NCBI RefSeq assembly: GCF_003574315.2
Contig: NZ_AP025739.1
Span: forward strand, 3,844,001 to 3,908,000
Length of the DNA: 64,000 bases
DNA from: Capsulimonas corticalis
GTDB lineage: Bacteria > Armatimonadota > Armatimonadia > Armatimonadales > Capsulimonadaceae
Reading direction: 5' to 3'
Numbering within the stretch: the first letter of the stretch is position 1; every line of letters begins with the position of its first letter. Both the position numbers and the translations under genes were made by a program. The notes below the pieces were generated by a model. The model did not search any database. It was given only the letters and a program-made list of their open reading frames with translations, and had not been told where the DNA came from. Of this stretch, positions 19,758 through 28,181 are shown piece by piece.

Positions 19758-21368
19758 TTATCGCGCTCTTCGCTTCCGAGGTTTGGCTGCGGAGAAGGCA
19801 TGGCGGCGGCTGTCTTCCGCATTTTGGGCCATCGCGTTTGCCTGAACAACGTCGCCCTTCGCGCGAAACGAATTCGCCAGCGCCATTTCCTGATGGTAAC
19901 TGGCGTCCCACGCCGCCGCAAGATTTCGGTGATTCGTCAGCCGTCCCGTGATGCGAGCCTTCACGAGCCTTGGTCTGCGCCGAAGCGTTAAGCTTCTGGG
20001 ATGGCGATCGTGAGGCAGGGCATGCGCCGTCATGGGCAAAGGCGAATGTTTGGTCACGTTCACTGCGGGTTTTGCGGCGGTTGCCGTCGCATGAGCGGCG
20101 GTTGCGGCCGGGTGCGTGGCCGCGCGTGGCGCGGGGAGGATCGGCGCGGGGACGGCCGTTTCGGGATGATTGACCAGGGGCGTCAGCGGCGTTTGAGTCG
20201 CGGGCAGCGGCGCAGGCGTGGCCGGCTTTTCCGACAGCGCCGTCAATTGTTTCGGATCCGAAGCCGGTATCGGCGTGGTTAATACGGCGTTTTGGCGAGT
20301 GATGGCCGCCGGTTTGGCGCCGCCGCCGATGCGCGCGGCGGTGGGCGAGAGGCGGGTGACGGCGAAAACCGTGGCGAGCGTCAGAGCGCCAAAGACGGCG
20401 GCGCCGACCAGCGGCCAGATGGTGCGCGGAGACCGCGCGGCTGTCCTCGTGGCGTTTGATTCGACAGCGGCGGCTTTCGGCGCCGTTACGATATTCGGGC
20501 TGGTTGTCGTGGGGGGCTCCGCGGCGCGCGGCGCCGTGAGCACCCGGACAAACTCGCCGCACGCGCTGAACCGCGCTTCGGGCGACTTGGCGAGGCTGCG
20601 CAGGAGCGCGTCACTGGTTGTCTGCGAGAGCGACGGCGCCAGATCGCGGGGCGTGGGCGGTTCGGAGTACACATGCGCCATCAGCAGCGCCATGGTCGTC
20701 GCCGGCTCCGGACCCTCAAAGGGCGTGCGCCCGCACAGCATTTCGTAGGCCACCACGCCGAACGAGTAGATATCCGCGCGGTAATCGACCGGCTGCTCGC
20801 TGGCCTGTTCAGGGGAGATATACTTCGGTGTGCCGACGATGCCGCCGGTTTGCGTGAGTCGGGCCGCCGCTTCCTCGGCCTGCACTCGGGCGATGCCGAA
20901 ATCCACAAGTTTGACGGTATAGCCGCCGGACGGGAGATCTCCCAGCAGGATATTGGCGGGTTTGATATCGCGATGGATGACGCCTAAACTATGGGCGTAA
21001 TCGATCGCTTCGGCGATCTGCTGGAGCAGCGGCGTGGCGTCGTCGAGCGTCAGCGGGCCGTGGCGGCGCAAGTGCTCGCCAAGATCGCGCCCTTCGATCA
21101 GCTCCATTGTGAAGTAGGGCTGGCTTCCGTTGCCGTCGCCGACCGAATAGATGGTGGCGATGTTTGGATGCTGGAGTTTGGCGGCGGTGCGGGCTTCCGA
21201 GAGAAAGCGCGCCACAATCGTCGCCTCGTGCGTCATCGAGTCCCGGAGTAGCTTGAGCGCTTCGTACCGGTGCAGCTCTGTGTGCCAGGCCTTATAGACC
21301 TGCGCCACGCTGCCCTCTCCGGTCAACTCATCCAGCCGATACGGTCCTAATTGTGTGCTTAATTCCAT
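19758..21368 (-). CDS. Membrane-anchored Ser/Thr protein kinase (PknB-like)
   Basis: 536 residues from ATG 21368, where the kinase fold begins (YRLDELTGEGSVAQVYKA). The kinase domain spans about residues 10-270: Gly-rich loop, catalytic Lys39 (EALKLL), IHRDIKPANIL with Asp134, DFG at 156-158, and the activation-segment end PKYISPEQASEQP. A single transmembrane helix (WPLVGAAVFGALTLATVFAV) follows at about residue 345. The remaining tail is Pro/Ala/Thr-rich and ends in a basic, Ala-rich segment. No PASTA repeats are present, so the external ligand, if any, differs from classic PknB. It is divergent from the unknown secreted protein at 21523. Confidence 0.92.
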   Translation of the reverse strand: MELSTQLGPYRLDELTGEGSVAQVYKAWHTELHRYEALKLLRDSMTHEATIVARFLSEARTAAKLQHPNIATIYSVGDGNGSQPYFTMELIEGRDLGEHLRRHGPLTLDDATPLLQQIAEAIDYAHSLGVIHRDIKPANILLGDLPSGGYTVKLVDFGIARVQAEEAAARLTQTGGIVGTPKYISPEQASEQPVDYRADIYSFGVVAYEMLCGRTPFEGPEPATTMALLMAHVYSEPPTPRDLAPSLSQTTSDALLRSLAKSPEARFSACGEFVRVLTAPRAAEPPTTTSPNIVTAPKAAAVESNATRTAARSPRTIWPLVGAAVFGALTLATVFAVTRLSPTAARIGGGAKPAAITRQNAVLTTPIPASDPKQLTALSEKPATPAPLPATQTPLTPLVNHPETAVPAPILPAPRAATHPAATAAHATATAAKPAVNVTKHSPLPMTAHALPHDRHPRSLTLRRRPRLVKARITGRLTNHRNLAAAWDASYHQEMALANSFRAKGDVVQANAMAQNAEDSRRHAFSAAKPRKRRAR

Positions 21369-21522
21369 GGGATAGATCGCGGGCGGCGATATTCGATATC
21401 TATGATCGCCTGCCTTGCTATGATACCCAAAAAACGCGCATCGGCGCCGATTTATCGCCGGCTGGACACGGTCTGAAGCGCAAGCCATGAGATAGGGTCA
21501 ACGCAAGTGTGGAGGACAGTTT

Positions 21523-22776
21523 GTGCGGCGCTTTTATATTCGAATATTTCTCATGCTGATGCTGCTGGCGCCCGGCGGAAAATATTGCCGCGCCGTTTCG
21601 CTGCAAGATCCATTTTCCTGGGCGATCCACGACCGCAGCACGTCGCCGTATTATCTCCTCGTCACCATTGTTGACGACACAACAGGTAAATCTCGGAAGT
21701 GCTGTATTTGCGCGACGTTTTTGGAAGGCGCCGTGATGACTCAGATGCGCCTGCCCGATGAACTTCAAAGCATGGACAAGGCGGCGCGGACGATCATCGA
21801 AAACAAATCTCGCACGTATCATTTCTCCAATCCAAAGGCGCTGGCGAATGTCGAGCCGCGATACTCCGAAGAGCAGTTGGCTGCGGCGCGCGAGCGTCTG
21901 AAGCCCTACACCAATGAGGATCTGCTCGGACGCCCGCAAAGCGATCAATCACGTCTCAAATTGAATTCGTTAGGATTGGCGCGCGATGCGGTTGCGTGTG
22001 TGCTATTGGAGCGCGGACTGTATGCTCGGCTGGGCGATGTACCCGGCGGAGTTTACGCCCTTAGTCCAAAGGATATTGCAGATGAGCAGCGTCAATTCGC
22101 AAAATGGCGTGAGAATGCAAGACAGGAATCATGGAGAGCCCATACCCTGGCGTGTCATTTGGACGGATACCACGCACTTGCGGAGAAATTCGTGCTTGTC
22201 GATTCTGATATCGGCGATATCAATTTGCTTCAATATTCTCTGTGCAGCGATATGACACGGCGTGGGCCGGCTTTGGTAGACGGGGCGCGCTGGTACGATC
22301 CCATCATAAACGAAAAGCCGAAATATGATTGGAATACTTTCCTGGAGAACTACCACCGCTCCGGTGTCGCCGCCGCGCGCCAGGCTTGGCTATCAGCGTG
22401 GAAGAGGAAATCTCACGGCTCCTTGGGGTTTACGAGTTTTGGCGGCAGCGGGATGGAAAACGGTGACGATATGGCAATCGCCATAAAAGCCTGGCGAAGA
22501 GGTGGGCTGGTCGGCCTGCCACGATTCCAATATGATCTGAGGCAGGGGCGAGAGTGGGTGGGAAGCGTGTATCTGGACACGAGCGGACGACAGGCGCTCG
22601 CATATAACGCAGGCGATCCTGAAGCGAATGCGAGTGATCCTAACCACATGCTCCCACCTCAGTTAGTCCCGAAGAACCGTGCGGCTCAGAATTGCCTGGG
22701 TATATTTTTTCGCCCTGTCAACGGGATCGAAGATTACTTTGTTATCGAATCGCGGGCCCGCCACAGTAAACAATGA
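21523..22776 (+). CDS. Unknown protein with signal peptide
   Basis: 417 residues from GTG 21523, preceded by GGAGGA-N6. The first 24 residues (basic, then FLMLMLLAPGG) look like a signal peptide. The mature part has no motif I recognise. It contains paired cysteines (KSRKCCICATF) and a Trp/Tyr-rich middle (GARWYDPIINEKPKYDWNTFL). Its GC content is slightly lower than that of its neighbours. It is transcribed away from the kinase gene, whose start is 154 bp away, so shared control is possible. Confidence 0.6.
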   Translation: MRRFYIRIFLMLMLLAPGGKYCRAVSLQDPFSWAIHDRSTSPYYLLVTIVDDTTGKSRKCCICATFLEGAVMTQMRLPDELQSMDKAARTIIENKSRTYHFSNPKALANVEPRYSEEQLAAARERLKPYTNEDLLGRPQSDQSRLKLNSLGLARDAVACVLLERGLYARLGDVPGGVYALSPKDIADEQRQFAKWRENARQESWRAHTLACHLDGYHALAEKFVLVDSDIGDINLLQYSLCSDMTRRGPALVDGARWYDPIINEKPKYDWNTFLENYHRSGVAAARQAWLSAWKRKSHGSLGFTSFGGSGMENGDDMAIAIKAWRRGGLVGLPRFQYDLRQGREWVGSVYLDTSGRQALAYNAGDPEANASDPNHMLPPQLVPKNRAAQNCLGIFFRPVNGIEDYFVIESRARHSKQ

Positions 22777-22826
22777 ACCCTGCGTTGCCGCAGGACTCGA
22801 AAATAGACTCTGGGATAATCAGATTA

Positions 22827-23441
22827 CTACCGAGCCGTCGCGATCGCGGATACGGCGCCGTTCTGGTCGAAGTCGGTTTTGCTGAATGAAATCTCCGCCT
22901 TGCCTGCGGCGCCCGGAACTGACGGTACGGAGATTTCCGGCGCCGAGCTATATCCCGATCCGCCGTTTGTCACCACGTAACCGACCACCACGCCGTTCTT
23001 CACCAGCGCGTAACCTTCGGCCGGCTTTGTCGGCCACATCTCTCCACGGCTGCGGACATAGCGATAGTAATTCGAGACTTCATCCAGCCGCTCGTTCGTC
23101 ACCCCATATTGGCTCAGCGCGTCCAGCAGCGCTTGTTTGTTCCGCTGCGCCTGATTCGGGTCCGGCCGGGTTCCCGCCGGCGCCGGACGGACATGGCGGA
23201 ACGCCTCGCGAAATACATCCGGCGGCACGCCGAGCGCGCCCGCGACCAGCGCCACCGGCCGGCCGCGATCTCGCGGATCGGTCTCGTGCCCGCCCGAAAA
23301 TACGATGGGCGCATGGACAGCGCCTGTATCTGCGGCGTTCGTGCGAGACGACAGCAAAAAGGATAGTGTGAGCGCCGCGCCCGCGAGAACGAACGCACTG
23401 TTCCGCCATGCTTTCGGCTTCGAAATATGGATCGACTTCAT
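22827..23441 (-). CDS. Unknown secreted protein
   Basis: 204 residues starting after AAAGGAA-N4-ATG. The signal peptide (AGAALTLSFLLSSRTNA) precedes a 165-residue mature protein. The middle is helical and charged (DPNQAQRNKQALLDALSQYGVTNERLDEVSNYYRY). The C-terminal VVTNGGSGYSSAPEISVP matches a short beta-motif common in extracellular repeat proteins. I cannot assign a function. Confidence 0.6.
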   Translation of the reverse strand: MKSIHISKPKAWRNSAFVLAGAALTLSFLLSSRTNAADTGAVHAPIVFSGGHETDPRDRGRPVALVAGALGVPPDVFREAFRHVRPAPAGTRPDPNQAQRNKQALLDALSQYGVTNERLDEVSNYYRYVRSRGEMWPTKPAEGYALVKNGVVVGYVVTNGGSGYSSAPEISVPSVPGAAGKAEISFSKTDFDQNGAVSAIATAR

Positions 23442-23542
23442 GATGTTTCCTTTGTGCTCCGCTGCAAAAGCGTGGTTATTGTACTGCTGGCATTATACAG
23501 CTGGGATTATGATGAATTCATGAAGCGCGTTGCTGGGATCTT

Positions 23543-24580
23543 CTATTTTTCCGACCGGCGGTGGCCGACGAGATCGATGCTTCCTGGATAGTCAGGATCC
23601 CATTTGACGCCCGCGTTCGGATTACCAATCTGGTCGCTGTTGGTTATTGAGGAGATATCGCTGCTGGGTGTGTTGTATTGTTCGCCGCCGACCAGGGAGC
23701 CGCTGGCGACGGCGACGTGATAGCAGCCGCCGCTTACGGTGGATTCGTAGCCGCTGGCGATGTTGCCGACGCCTCCGCTTACGGCGGCGCTGAAGTTTGC
23801 GGCTTTGTTGAAACAGCCGCCGGAGACCGCCGCGCCTTCATCGCCGGCCTTGTTGCCGACGCCGCCGCTAACCACCGCCTCCTGCGCGCTTGCCGCGTTG
23901 TGGTAACCTCCGCTGACTGAGGAGAATACGCCGTCCGCCATGTTGTAGTCGCCTCCGCTGACGGATGCGCAGTTGGCGATCGCGTTGTTGGTATAGCCGC
24001 CTGTCACCGTGGCGTAAAGGCCGCTGGCGATATTGTGGCTTCCGCCTATGACCGAGGCGTAGGGCGCGGCAATCGCGTTGCTGACGCCGGCTACGATCCC
24101 GCCGTAAGAGGGATAGTTATTGGCGTCGCCCAGAATCAGATTGTGGCTGCCGGCGCGCGCCTGATCGAATTCCGCGCTTGGCGCATTGTAGCCGACGATC
24201 AAATTCCCAAGGCCGGAGGCGCTCGCTGTTTTGCCGCTTCCATCCACGATATGCACGTTGACGCCGGTGAACGTCAAATCGGCGCCGGAGACGCTCATGG
24301 ACGCTGTCCGCGTTTGCAGCGTATGGATCGTGGTCTCGTCGTCGGCCAGCTTGCTCCGCAGGCTGGCGATCGTTTCGTCCTGCGCGCGGATGGCGGCTTC
24401 GGCGGAGGCCATCGCGCGCTGAAGCGCACCGATCTGCGCGGCAAGACTCATCTGCGGGTTTTGCGCCTGAACGGGAGTGGGTTGGAGAAGCGACATTGCT
24501 CCCAGAGCGGACAAGAAGCCGATGGACATCAGCCCGAAGTTTCGGCAGGATCGAATCAGTGACGCCGGGACGGTATTCAT
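23543..24580 (-). CDS. Secreted YadA-head-like repeat protein with coiled coil
   Basis: 345 residues from ATG 24580 (GGAAAGG lies 8 bp upstream). A signal peptide (to about residue 40, ending VQAQ) is followed by a heptad-type coiled coil (QIGALQRAMASAEAAIRAQDE, given here by position 48-90). Residues about 130-305 hold roughly eleven copies of a 14-residue repeat of the form VSGG-x2-N-x-A-x5-A, the left-handed beta-roll repeat of YadA/trimeric-adhesin heads. No membrane anchor domain of trimeric autotransporters is present, so it is not a complete adhesin. The fold suggests a trimeric surface or matrix protein. Confidence 0.75.
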   Translation of the reverse strand: MNTVPASLIRSCRNFGLMSIGFLSALGAMSLLQPTPVQAQNPQMSLAAQIGALQRAMASAEAAIRAQDETIASLRSKLADDETTIHTLQTRTASMSVSGADLTFTGVNVHIVDGSGKTASASGLGNLIVGYNAPSAEFDQARAGSHNLILGDANNYPSYGGIVAGVSNAIAAPYASVIGGSHNIASGLYATVTGGYTNNAIANCASVSGGDYNMADGVFSSVSGGYHNAASAQEAVVSGGVGNKAGDEGAAVSGGCFNKAANFSAAVSGGVGNIASGYESTVSGGCYHVAVASGSLVGGEQYNTPSSDISSITNSDQIGNPNAGVKWDPDYPGSIDLVGHRRSEK

Positions 24581-24823
24581 AAACGTAACCTTTCCATGGT
24601 ATTCGCAGGCGGCGGCCATCGGCGCGTTGCTCTTCGGCCAGGTAAAGCGGTCCGAAGAACGGATCGGAGCGGCTTGTATGCATACAGTCTAATCCTCTTC
24701 CCTTAACCAATCCTTAACAGATTGTCGAGAAGTCTTTTATTCGAGGCGCATTGGGCGAAATCCAGGTAAAATACGCTCACAATCGGTGTGAAATCTTGTG
24801 TTGCCTTTCGGGGAGAAGCGCTT

Positions 24824-27820
24824 TTGGACCCGCGATGCCGGATCAACCTGCTGGGGCCGCTGTGCGTCATTCAGGCGCACCAGACTGTGACCCGTTTTCG
24901 CACGCAAAAGGCCGCCGCGCTTCTTGCCTATTTCGCGCTGCGCCCCGGCCCGCATGCGCGCGAGCAAGTCATCGATCTCTTCTGGCCGGAGATGGATCTT
25001 GCCGCCGGGCGCGGCAACCTCAGCACAACGCTCAGTGGTTTGCGCCGTCGTCTTGAACCGCCCGGGATCCGTCCGGGCAGCGTGCTGGTAACCACGCACG
25101 CGCAGGTCGGACTGGACCCTGCGGCCGTGACGACCGATGTGGTCGAGTTCGAGCGGTTCTGCGCCGAGGGCGAGACCGCCGCAAGCCCGGACAAGGTTAT
25201 CTCACTTCTGAACCGCGCCGTCAACTTGTATGCGGGTGATTTTCAGGAGGGCAACTTCCAGGATTGGGCCGTGCGTGAATCGGAGAGGCTGCACGCGCGG
25301 CTGGTGTCGGCGCTGGACCGCCTGGGAGAAGCCTATGAGACGCTGGAGCGTTTTGCGGAGGCGGGCGAGGCGGCTCGGCGCCGGGTGAGCGCCGACCCCT
25401 ATACGGAAGAAGCGCATGTCGCTCTGGTCCGCCGTCTGGTTCGTTCGAGCCAGCGCGGCGCGGCGTTGGAGGCCGCGCGAAGCTTCGAGCAGTTTTTCGA
25501 GCGGGAGTTTGGCGAAGGCTCCGCTCGGGACGCCCGACGTGCCATGGAGGAATTCCTGGGCGAGATCGGTCCGGCGGCGCCGGTATCCCGCGCGCCGCTC
25601 ACACCGCCTCCACCGGCGCTTTCTTCCCAATCGGTCTTGCCAGCAGACCCCCTGCCCACGCCGCCCCTTGCGCCGATCCCATTCTGGCTGAGCCGCTTTT
25701 TTGGCCGCGAGCGGGAGATGCTTCGTCTCGCCTCTCTCCTGCTGCCGCCCAAGGGATCTGGGGCGCCTCTGCGTCTCACCACGCTGCTTGGACCGGGCGG
25801 GACGGGAAAGACACGTCTGGCCGCGGAGTTTGCCCGGCGCGCCGGCGAGCGCTTCGGGCTCTGGCGCGGCTTTGTCCCCTTGGCCGATCTGAACGAGCCG
25901 GAACAGATCGCCGCGCGTATCGCGCACAGCCTGCGCCTTCCGCCCGGGGGCGATTCGCAGGAACGGATCGCCGCGTTCTTCGTGAACCGAGAGCGTCCTG
26001 AGGGATCGCGCGACCTGTTAGTCCTCGACAACATGGAGCAGCTTCTTGCCGGCGGCGGTGAAGCGTCGGTCGTTCGTATTGTCGCGGAACTGCTGGCCCG
26101 CTCCCCCGAATTGACGATCCTCTGCACGTCGCGTCGCCCCTTAGGAGTGCAGGGCGAGCGGACAATCTCCGTGGAGCCGCTGGAAGTGCCGGACGCGCAG
26201 TGGGAGACGGATGGATCGGAGGAAGGCGGCTCGTCTGGAGATCTGGCGTCGCTGCTGGAGGTTCCCAGCGTGCGGCTCTATGTGGATCGCGCGCAGGCTC
26301 TGCGTCCCGAATTTGGCTTGAGCGCGGCGAACGCCGCTTCTGTCGCCGCTCTGTGCCGCGCGCTGGAAGGCAGCCCGCTCGCCCTGGAGCTTGCGGCGTC
26401 CTGGGTGCGCCTGCTGCCGCCGCGTAAAATGTGGGAGCGCCTGTCGCAGGGATTGGGGACGCCGGAAACGCGGCTGTCGGACCTGCCGGACCGTCAGCGC
26501 AGTCTGGAGGCGTCGCTGGAATGGAGCTGGCGGCTTCTGACGCCCGCGCAGCAGCGGCTTCTGGCCGGCTTGTCCATCTTCCGAGGCGGGTGGGATCTCC
26601 GGGCTGCCGAAACGGTTTGCGCGGAGCCCGGAGCGCTGGAGCTGCTGGCGGATCTTCAGGAAGCTTCGCTCGTCACGGCCTCGGAAACCGGCGACGGCGA
26701 TATCCGTTACGGACTTCTGGAAAGCGTCCGCGTCTTTAGCCAAAAACAGCGGGATCAGCGCGGAGAAACGGAAACGCTCCGAACGCGTCATCTGTCCTTT
26801 TTTGCGGATCTGGCGGCGGAGGCTGCGCCGGATCTATACCGATCGCGGCAAGCGTATTGGCTGGACGCCCTGGAGACAGAGCACGATAACCTGCGCGCCG
26901 CGCTGGAATGGACGGTTGTGGACCCATCTTCCCGCGAATTGGGCCTGCGCCTCGTCTCAGCTCTCGCGCCGTTTTGGCGAGCACGCGGCTACCTCCAGGA
27001 AGGATACGATCGCTGCGCCGCGCTGCTGTCCGGGGCGGCTTCCGCCGGGGCGAGCGAAGCTCGGATCGGCGCCCTGAACGCCGGCGGGCTTCTGGCGTCG
27101 CTGCTCGCCAAATACGCGGAAGCCGACGCGTTTCATCAGGAGGCGCTGGAGATCGCGCGGGCGCAGCGATCGATTCTGGGAGAGTCCGCCGCGCTGCTTG
27201 GCCTGGGCACGGTGCGCTACTGGCGCTACGACTACCCCGCCGCCGAACGTCTGCTGCAAGAAAGCCTATCGAAGCGATTCGAAGCGCGCGTCGATAAGCC
27301 CGATCCGCGCCGATACGACTGGGAAGAAGCGGCGACACATCACACGCTTGGCAACCTCGCGATACGGCTTGAAAACTACGCGGAAGCGCAGGCTCAATTC
27401 GGCCGCGCCCTGGATTTACGACGCGCCGCCGGCGATACTCTCGGCGTCGCCGGCACACTGGGCGCATTGGGACAGGTGGCGCTCGCGCAGGGCGAATACG
27501 ATACCGCGGAGATGCATCTGCGAGAATCCCAACACATATTCGATTCGCTGGGGCAGCGATGGACCGCCGCGCTCTGCCTGGCGGGACTGAGCCGGATTGC
27601 CGAAGAGCGGGGCACGATCGCCCTTTGCGCACGACTGCTGAGCGCCGCCATGGCGGTGCGTAAGCGCCATCACTTCCCGCTGCCGCCGGCGGAAAGACCC
27701 GGCCATGAGGAGCAGCTTCGGTGGCTCACAGAGGAATTGGGAGCGTCAGCCTTCAACGCCGCCTGGTCCGAAGGCCAAACACTTTCCTGGGAACAGAGCG
27801 ACGTCGTGCCTGCGGGATAA
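24824..27820 (+). CDS. BTAD/NB-ARC/TPR transcriptional regulator (SARP-like)
   Basis: 998 residues from TTG 24824, which has GGGGAG 8 bp upstream and begins right at the domain (RINLLGPLCV); GTG 24788 is an alternative. Residues 4-95 form a winged-helix DNA-binding domain, followed by a bacterial transcriptional activation domain to about 245 (DVVEFERFCAEGE, YTEEAHVALVRRLVRSS). An NTPase module follows, with Walker A GPGGTGKTR and Walker B DLLVLDNMEQLL, then TPR-like helical repeats from about residue 680. This is the STAND regulator architecture, in which ligand binding drives nucleotide-dependent assembly and activation. It is divergent from the YadA-head-like gene, a possible target. Confidence 0.9.
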   Translation: MDPRCRINLLGPLCVIQAHQTVTRFRTQKAAALLAYFALRPGPHAREQVIDLFWPEMDLAAGRGNLSTTLSGLRRRLEPPGIRPGSVLVTTHAQVGLDPAAVTTDVVEFERFCAEGETAASPDKVISLLNRAVNLYAGDFQEGNFQDWAVRESERLHARLVSALDRLGEAYETLERFAEAGEAARRRVSADPYTEEAHVALVRRLVRSSQRGAALEAARSFEQFFEREFGEGSARDARRAMEEFLGEIGPAAPVSRAPLTPPPPALSSQSVLPADPLPTPPLAPIPFWLSRFFGREREMLRLASLLLPPKGSGAPLRLTTLLGPGGTGKTRLAAEFARRAGERFGLWRGFVPLADLNEPEQIAARIAHSLRLPPGGDSQERIAAFFVNRERPEGSRDLLVLDNMEQLLAGGGEASVVRIVAELLARSPELTILCTSRRPLGVQGERTISVEPLEVPDAQWETDGSEEGGSSGDLASLLEVPSVRLYVDRAQALRPEFGLSAANAASVAALCRALEGSPLALELAASWVRLLPPRKMWERLSQGLGTPETRLSDLPDRQRSLEASLEWSWRLLTPAQQRLLAGLSIFRGGWDLRAAETVCAEPGALELLADLQEASLVTASETGDGDIRYGLLESVRVFSQKQRDQRGETETLRTRHLSFFADLAAEAAPDLYRSRQAYWLDALETEHDNLRAALEWTVVDPSSRELGLRLVSALAPFWRARGYLQEGYDRCAALLSGAASAGASEARIGALNAGGLLASLLAKYAEADAFHQEALEIARAQRSILGESAALLGLGTVRYWRYDYPAAERLLQESLSKRFEARVDKPDPRRYDWEEAATHHTLGNLAIRLENYAEAQAQFGRALDLRRAAGDTLGVAGTLGALGQVALAQGEYDTAEMHLRESQHIFDSLGQRWTAALCLAGLSRIAEERGTIALCARLLSAAMAVRKRHHFPLPPAERPGHEEQLRWLTEELGASAFNAAWSEGQTLSWEQSDVVPAG

Positions 27821-28024
27821 CGGAAGCGGAACTGCGACCGCGATCAATGGGTTGATCACGGTCGGCGCTGATCTGTAGGCGTCATTGATTATCGGCATTC
27901 AGCACTAGATCGTTAAAGGCCCCTATCTTGAACGTGCCGCCAGCCATCGCTAGTCGGTAGAACGCCCGGAAACTCATATCTGGAATTGATGTCGTTCGCC
28001 TATAAGAGTCATCAATTGCAGGCA

Positions 28025-28053
28025 TTGCCGTACATTGGGCGTCGTAGTATAAT
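28025..28053 (+). promoter_or_regulatory. Promoter of the sialate O-acetylesterase gene
   Basis: TTGCCG (28025-28030), 17 bp, and a perfect TATAAT (28048-28053). Transcription would start near 28060, leaving a leader of about 120 nt that contains the palindrome at 28075. Confidence 0.6.
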
Positions 28054-28074
28054 GGGATGTTGATTGTCTAAATT

Positions 28075-28093
28075 CAAGAAACTATGTTTCTTG
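28075..28093 (+). promoter_or_regulatory. Operator-like palindrome CAAGAAAC-TAT-GTTTCTTG
   Basis: A perfect 8-bp-arm inverted repeat just downstream of the predicted transcription start. The same core (AGAAAC-N3-GTTTCT) recurs at 39920-39934, and weaker forms at 32941-32955 and 36289-36300. It is suited to a dimeric repressor acting as a roadblock. Confidence 0.6.
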
Positions 28094-28181
28094 TGCGTTG
28101 TCAACGTGATTTTTGCGATTGTGTGCACTGCTCGTCCTCGGTCCGGATTTCCACTGAACCCACAATGAAGTAAAGGCCAAT

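Larger units (their letters stand above)
27821..28181. other. Intergenic region upstream of the first SGNH esterase
   Basis: 361 bp with no gene. It holds a 13-bp-arm hairpin with one mismatch at 27835-27864 just after the regulator gene (no T-run), the promoter at 28025-28053, and an operator-like palindrome at 28075-28093. Confidence 0.6.
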
